Source: Mucidula mucida
Lineage: Eukaryota; Basidiomycota; Agaricomycetes; Agaricales; Physalacriaceae
Assembly (NCBI GenBank): GCA_015501055.1
Contig: JADNYV010000212.1
Span: forward strand, 1-61,747
Direction of reading: 5' to 3'
Length of the DNA stretch: 61,747 nt
Part shown: positions 57,583 through 61,747 of the stretch, in pieces
How the letters are laid out: each line of letters opens with the position of its first letter
Numbering within the stretch: the first letter of the stretch is position 1
The notes under the pieces: generated by a model
Seen by the model: the letters and a program-made list of their open reading frames with translations, nothing else
What the model was told of the DNA's origin: nothing
Databases searched by the model: none
Made by a program: the position numbers and the translations under genes

Positions 57583-60500
57583 ATGTTGCCGAAAGTTGCA
57601 ACAACAATCCTTCATTCTAGTTCTCGGGCAGCGTCCGCTGTCCAGAACCAGTCGTCCACTATCAGAAATGTCCTCCAGTTCCAGTCTAATTCTGGGCCCA
57701 ACTCCAACCGCGGCGGCAACGGGCCTAGCTCTGGCGGTTACAAGTACAACGCAGGCAGCAAGAGCTATCATGTCCGTGCCAGTCGTTCCTTATCTCTCTG
57801 TCGTCTAATCTCCACGTCTTTTTTAGAGCTCTGGGCGCGCTGTGAGTCAGGCTGGCATATATGAAGTCAACGACGGCGGGGTATTGCAGACCGACGACAA
57901 TGACGACCTTGTACCCCAGCGTCCATCAGTGCGCGCGCGCCGCCATAGTACCTCGCTGACGCTGACGGAGCGTACTGAGCAACGTCGCGGTCCATTAGGC
58001 GTGCTCAATGCTGTGAAGATACATGCACGGTCACGGCACGCCTTTGCGGTTGATTCTTCAGTCAAGACACCCTCCAGACGCAACTCTTTGTCCGCCGTTG
58101 ATGCCCCGTCTACTGAATCGTTACTTCCCCCACCCCCACCACCGCGGAAGCAGGCTACTCCCCCACCGTCATCGGACTCTCATCGCCAGACCTCGACTAC
58201 ACCTTCAGAAGCAGAGTCGGAATCGTATCACTACACGCAGCTCATCAATGCCCGTAATCTGGAGCCAGGTGCTGCCACTGCCATCGTCATGGATTTCCGG
58301 AAAACAACCACTGAACCCACCGTTGCCGAGTTCAACGCTGCTCTGGATGCCCTGCTCTACACTCGGACATCGGGGGAGCCTCTCACGCTTATCCTCGAGA
58401 CGTACAATGACATGGTTGCCCGCGGTCTCGTCCCCAACTTGCGCACGTACATCATCATTATCCTGGCGCTTACCGATCGTGACCACGAAGTCCAATGGCA
58501 GATCGCAGCTATCGAGCAGCGTCAGAAATGGGCAAAGTTGGGAAGCAAGCTTATGGACGAATCATTGGACCGTGACCAGCACCAGCTCAAGCTGTTCCGC
58601 GAAGAGAATAACGTATCCGCTGCGATTAATCTTTTCCGCGCAATGATGGCTGTGAAGCACAGAGCTCGTTCTACCATCCCCGGCAATGTTTTCCGTAATA
58701 TGCTCAGGAGTTGCGCGATGCACGCTGCTGAACCCGGTATGGTCGCCTCTGCTATCCAGGTCTGGTCGCACATGGAACGGTTCTCGCCCAACAACCTTCC
58801 CCACAGTGCCTTCATATGGATGATCAACATGTACGCGAATCTCAAGGACGTCACCGCTGCGCAGCTAGTATTCAGTCAATTCCAAACGGCGACGTCGGAA
58901 GGGCGCATTGCATGGGGCAACATCCCGTGCAGACTTCAGACTTCAGTGTGGAACGAGATGATCGACGCGTACTTCCAATGCGAGCAGCCGCATTCCGCTA
59001 TCTCTTTGTTGGATGAGATGATGGAGGCTGCGGCGACTCAACAACCCGACGAGCGGTACAAAATATGCGAGGATGTTTATGCTCCAAAATTCCGTCAGCG
59101 GCTCCCTCCCCCTCCTTCCATCGCGACATTTTATTCGGTTATCAATGGTTTCATTGCATCTGGAGACGTTGCGACGGCGTGGACATGGTTCCAAAGGCTT
59201 ATCTCTTTGCCTACCGGTCCCAACAACGTCGATCTTAACCAGCCTACTTTGAAACCCGTCCGGCCTAGTAATCGCGTCTGGCGCGCCATGATATCTGCTC
59301 TCGCCGAGCGCCAGGAGGTCGATAAACTGAATGAAATCATCCTTGAACGCAAGGACCTCATGAAGCAGGATGGCATTCAACTCCGGGGTACTGACCTTTC
59401 TCTTATGTTCGCGGCCAACATGGATCAAGTCGTGAAGCTGGGCGAAGCTGGCGCATCGCATGAGCAAATGAAGCCTCACGTTGACGCGATGATCACCCTC
59501 CGTGAGGAGTACGGCTTCCTTCCTACTCGCGACGAATACGAAGGTCTCTCGCACTGGCTCGTGTCAAACGGTTTCCTGGAAGAGGGTGTCGCCTTGTGTG
59601 ATAGGATCCTACGTGATAGCCTTAAAGTTGTCGGTAACATCTCGAACACCCCGCGCAGGAGCCAATTGGTCCGCATCACTACCGAAGCGTACACTCGATT
59701 GGCGACAACATGCCGTTCAGCGTGGTCGTAACGCTTGCTAACCTTGCGGAGATTGCCCGGTATACCTACCCTCTCGATTTCACTGCGTTTATGCTCCAAG
59801 TCTATAGCCGTCAGTCGACGGAGTCCCGCGCGTCGCTAGATGTTATGACTTGGGTCGCCTTCATGAAAGCAGCGCTCTGTTTGGAAGTCATGCCGCCTTC
59901 TGTTCCTCTGGCGTTTTGTCCTAGCTACTCTTTCGCGGGCAGCTTCAGTCTGCTGGAGGATATGAAGACCCAGACCGGTAGCTTTGACCTTTTGGATGTT
60001 GTTGGGAAGGCGGCGCCATCAGTGATGACCTCCTTGCTTACGGCGAGCGTCAATAAAATGGGGGAAGCTGCTGTCAGGGAAGAGCTTGAGCGTATAGGCT
60101 GCTTGTCGCTCTTAGATGAGTACTCAACGACGGCTTCGGAGACTGCCAGCGAGGACGCGCGATCTACTTTCGATAGTGATAGCGCTCCCGACACTGCCTC
60201 CACTTCGCCCATGATCTCTCCAGCCGACGCTCTCACTTGGACTCTAGCCAGTACTTCGGAGATTCAAGAACTGTTAGGTATGGCACATAACAGGTCATCA
60301 GATCCGCGCAGTGTCTACCAGTATTTCTGTGCCTTGCTCGACAAGAAGAAAGTGCCGCCTTTCACGTCTGCTGCCAAAGTGACGAATTTGCTGCAGAGGA
60401 GTGGACACTCGGCGGAAGTGCATCGCATGTACGATCTGATGCAGCCGCATCGACCTGAGCCCGACTCACCTACGTTCCACGAGTATCTCATCTTTTTGGA

Positions 60501-61747
60501 CAGCATGATTCCTGCTCACGCCTCCATTGGCGCATTAGACCGTGCGCACGAGATTCGCAACACATTACTCACGTACGGATCGGCTCCTACGGCAGACTCT
60601 TATGGGGCTTTGATCTTCCATGTCAAGGAGACGGCGGACGATGCTGCGAACGCGCTGGCGCTTTTCCACGAAAGCAAAATACGCGGCGTTCCTAGCTCCG
60701 CCTACTTGTACAACAACATTATCAGCAAAGTAGGACGAGCAAGGAAGGCGGACTTGGCGCTGGAGATGTTCAACTCGATGAAAGCCGAGGGAATCCAGCC
60801 ATCGTCCATTACATACGGTGCTCTCATTGGGGCTTGTGTTCGAGTTGGTGACGCGGCATCTGCGGAGCTTCTATTCTCGGAAATGCGTGATCATCCCAAC
60901 TTCCGTCCTCGGATTCCGCCCTACAACACGATGATGCAGTTGTACACGACGACGAAGCCGAACCAGGAAAGGGCGCTTTATTACTACGAGGCGCTCAAGA
61001 CCGCGAATATTGTGCCTTCTAGCTATACTTATAAGGTATGTCTTGGAGTCATTCCGCACTTCAAAATTCGTTCTGATGTTATCTCGCAGCTACTTATCGA
61101 TGCCCATATGCTGGAACCCCATAACATAGAGGAGGCCAGCAAGGTGTTCTCGTCTTTGCTCACCAAGAAAAATCGCTTTGTACCCAAACTCGAAGGGCAA
61201 CATGTCGCGGCTATGCTGAACGCTTATGGATGTATACGCAAGAACCTCCAGGAAGCTATGGATTTCTTCGAATCGTCCAAGAAATACTTCCCAGCCGGCT
61301 ATGATGCGGTGGTGTACGAGGCCATGTTCAACGTCATCACGGTCCACCGACGACCAGACCTCATTTCTGTGTACCTCGCGAAGATGGTCGACGGTCGTGT
61401 CCATATGACGGCTTACGTGGTCAACGTTGTCATTCGAGCCTACGCGGTGGCGGGCGATATCGAGCAGGCGAGAAATATCTTCGAATCTTTGCAAGATCCC
61501 CCGAAAGGCCTTGCCGCGCTCTATAATCACGCACCTCATAGCGCTGGGGAAGCAAAGCCCGTAGATGCTAATGCTCCGGTGTATCGCGAGGTGAGTTCTC
61601 TGTTTATGTATAGTTATCTAGCATGCTGATGAGTTCTCAGCCCTCGACCTGGGAAGCTATGATCCGTGCGGAGCTTGGACATGGTCATCGCGATCGTGCT
61701 TTACATTTATTAGAACGACTAAAAGAAAGGTGAGCTCAACCGCGATG
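57583..61747 (+). CDS. Mitochondrial pentatricopeptide repeat protein (partial)
   Basis: A large PPR protein, expected to bind organellar RNA. The first exon (MLPKVATTILHSSSRAASAV) looks like a mitochondrial presequence and is spliced to SSGRAVSQAGIYEVNDGGVL. A Pro/Ser-rich linker precedes helical repeats (EFNAALDALLYTRTSGEPLT, LILETYNDMVARGLVPNLRT, TFYSVINGFIASGDVATAWT). Clear PPR motifs occur at 60.5-61.0 kb (YLYNNIISKVGRARKADLAL, EMFNSMKAEGIQPSSITYGA, LIGACVRVGDAASAELLFSE). The long frame closes at 59731 and the next opens at 59710 in another frame. A 32-nt GT-AG intron (about 59686-59717) would join them but is very short. The last visible exon (PSTWEAMIRAELGHGHRDRA) ends at a GT donor near 61730, so the gene runs past the window. 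Confidence 0.85.

Overview
The window is nuclear DNA of a filamentous basidiomycete, most likely an agaricomycete mushroom. Genes are dense, lie on both strands and are broken by many introns of about 45-60 nt. Every confidently named protein is a eukaryotic, fungal-type family (RNA polymerase subunits, Ski3, Tlg2, a fungal MscS channel, F-box and BTB proteins). No rRNA, tRNA, CRISPR array or prokaryotic operon was seen. Spans given for genes run from start codon to stop codon and include introns; exon joins were read by eye from splice signals, reading phase and family resemblance.

0-14 kb: ferrochelatase with a [2Fe-2S]-type C-terminus (163-1573, -); an orphan predicted membrane protein (1704-2490, -); a vacuolar-type amino acid transporter (3277-5339, -); a secreted, probably GPI-anchored polysaccharide-lyase-14-like protein (5665-6959, +); the cytosolic Fe-S assembly factor NAR1 (8216-10203, +); a 109-residue Cys/His-rich protein assembled from three exons (10396-10839, -); and the t-SNARE TLG2 (11073-12958, +).

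14-29 kb: an EF-hand MscS channel (14232-17541, +); RPB3 of RNA polymerase II (17734-19110, -); an acyl-CoA ligase (20233-22939, +); a SANT-domain protein resembling the Pol I factor Rrn5 (23466-25560, +); RPC25 of RNA polymerase III (25690-26583, -); and an F-box protein (27287-28834, -).

29-31.4 kb is the one clearly accessory piece. A P-loop gene of a repetitive RHS-like family has been ruined by frameshifts and stops. A 493-bp non-autonomous DNA transposon with about 35-bp terminal inverted repeats and an 8-bp target duplication sits inside its reading frame. Removing the element and one duplication copy restores the local frame, so the insertion is well resolved.

31.7-61.7 kb returns to housekeeping genes: a membrane RING-H2 protein, a LYAR-type zinc-finger protein, a PWWP plus TFIIS-N-like chromatin protein, an enoyl-CoA hydratase, SKI3 of the cytoplasmic exosome cofactor, a secreted subtilase, muskelin (a CTLH/GID-type kelch protein), a conserved fungal protein of unknown function, a BTB protein, a steroid 5-alpha-reductase-like enzyme head to head with a G-patch spliceosome protein, and a large mitochondrial PPR protein cut off by the window end.

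There is no obvious metabolic gene cluster. Two themes recur: iron chemistry (ferrochelatase, NAR1) and RNA synthesis or turnover (parts of the Pol I, II and III systems, Ski3, G-patch, LYAR, PPR). Both may be chance. The most rewarding object for follow-up is the transposon and the decayed gene that hosts it.
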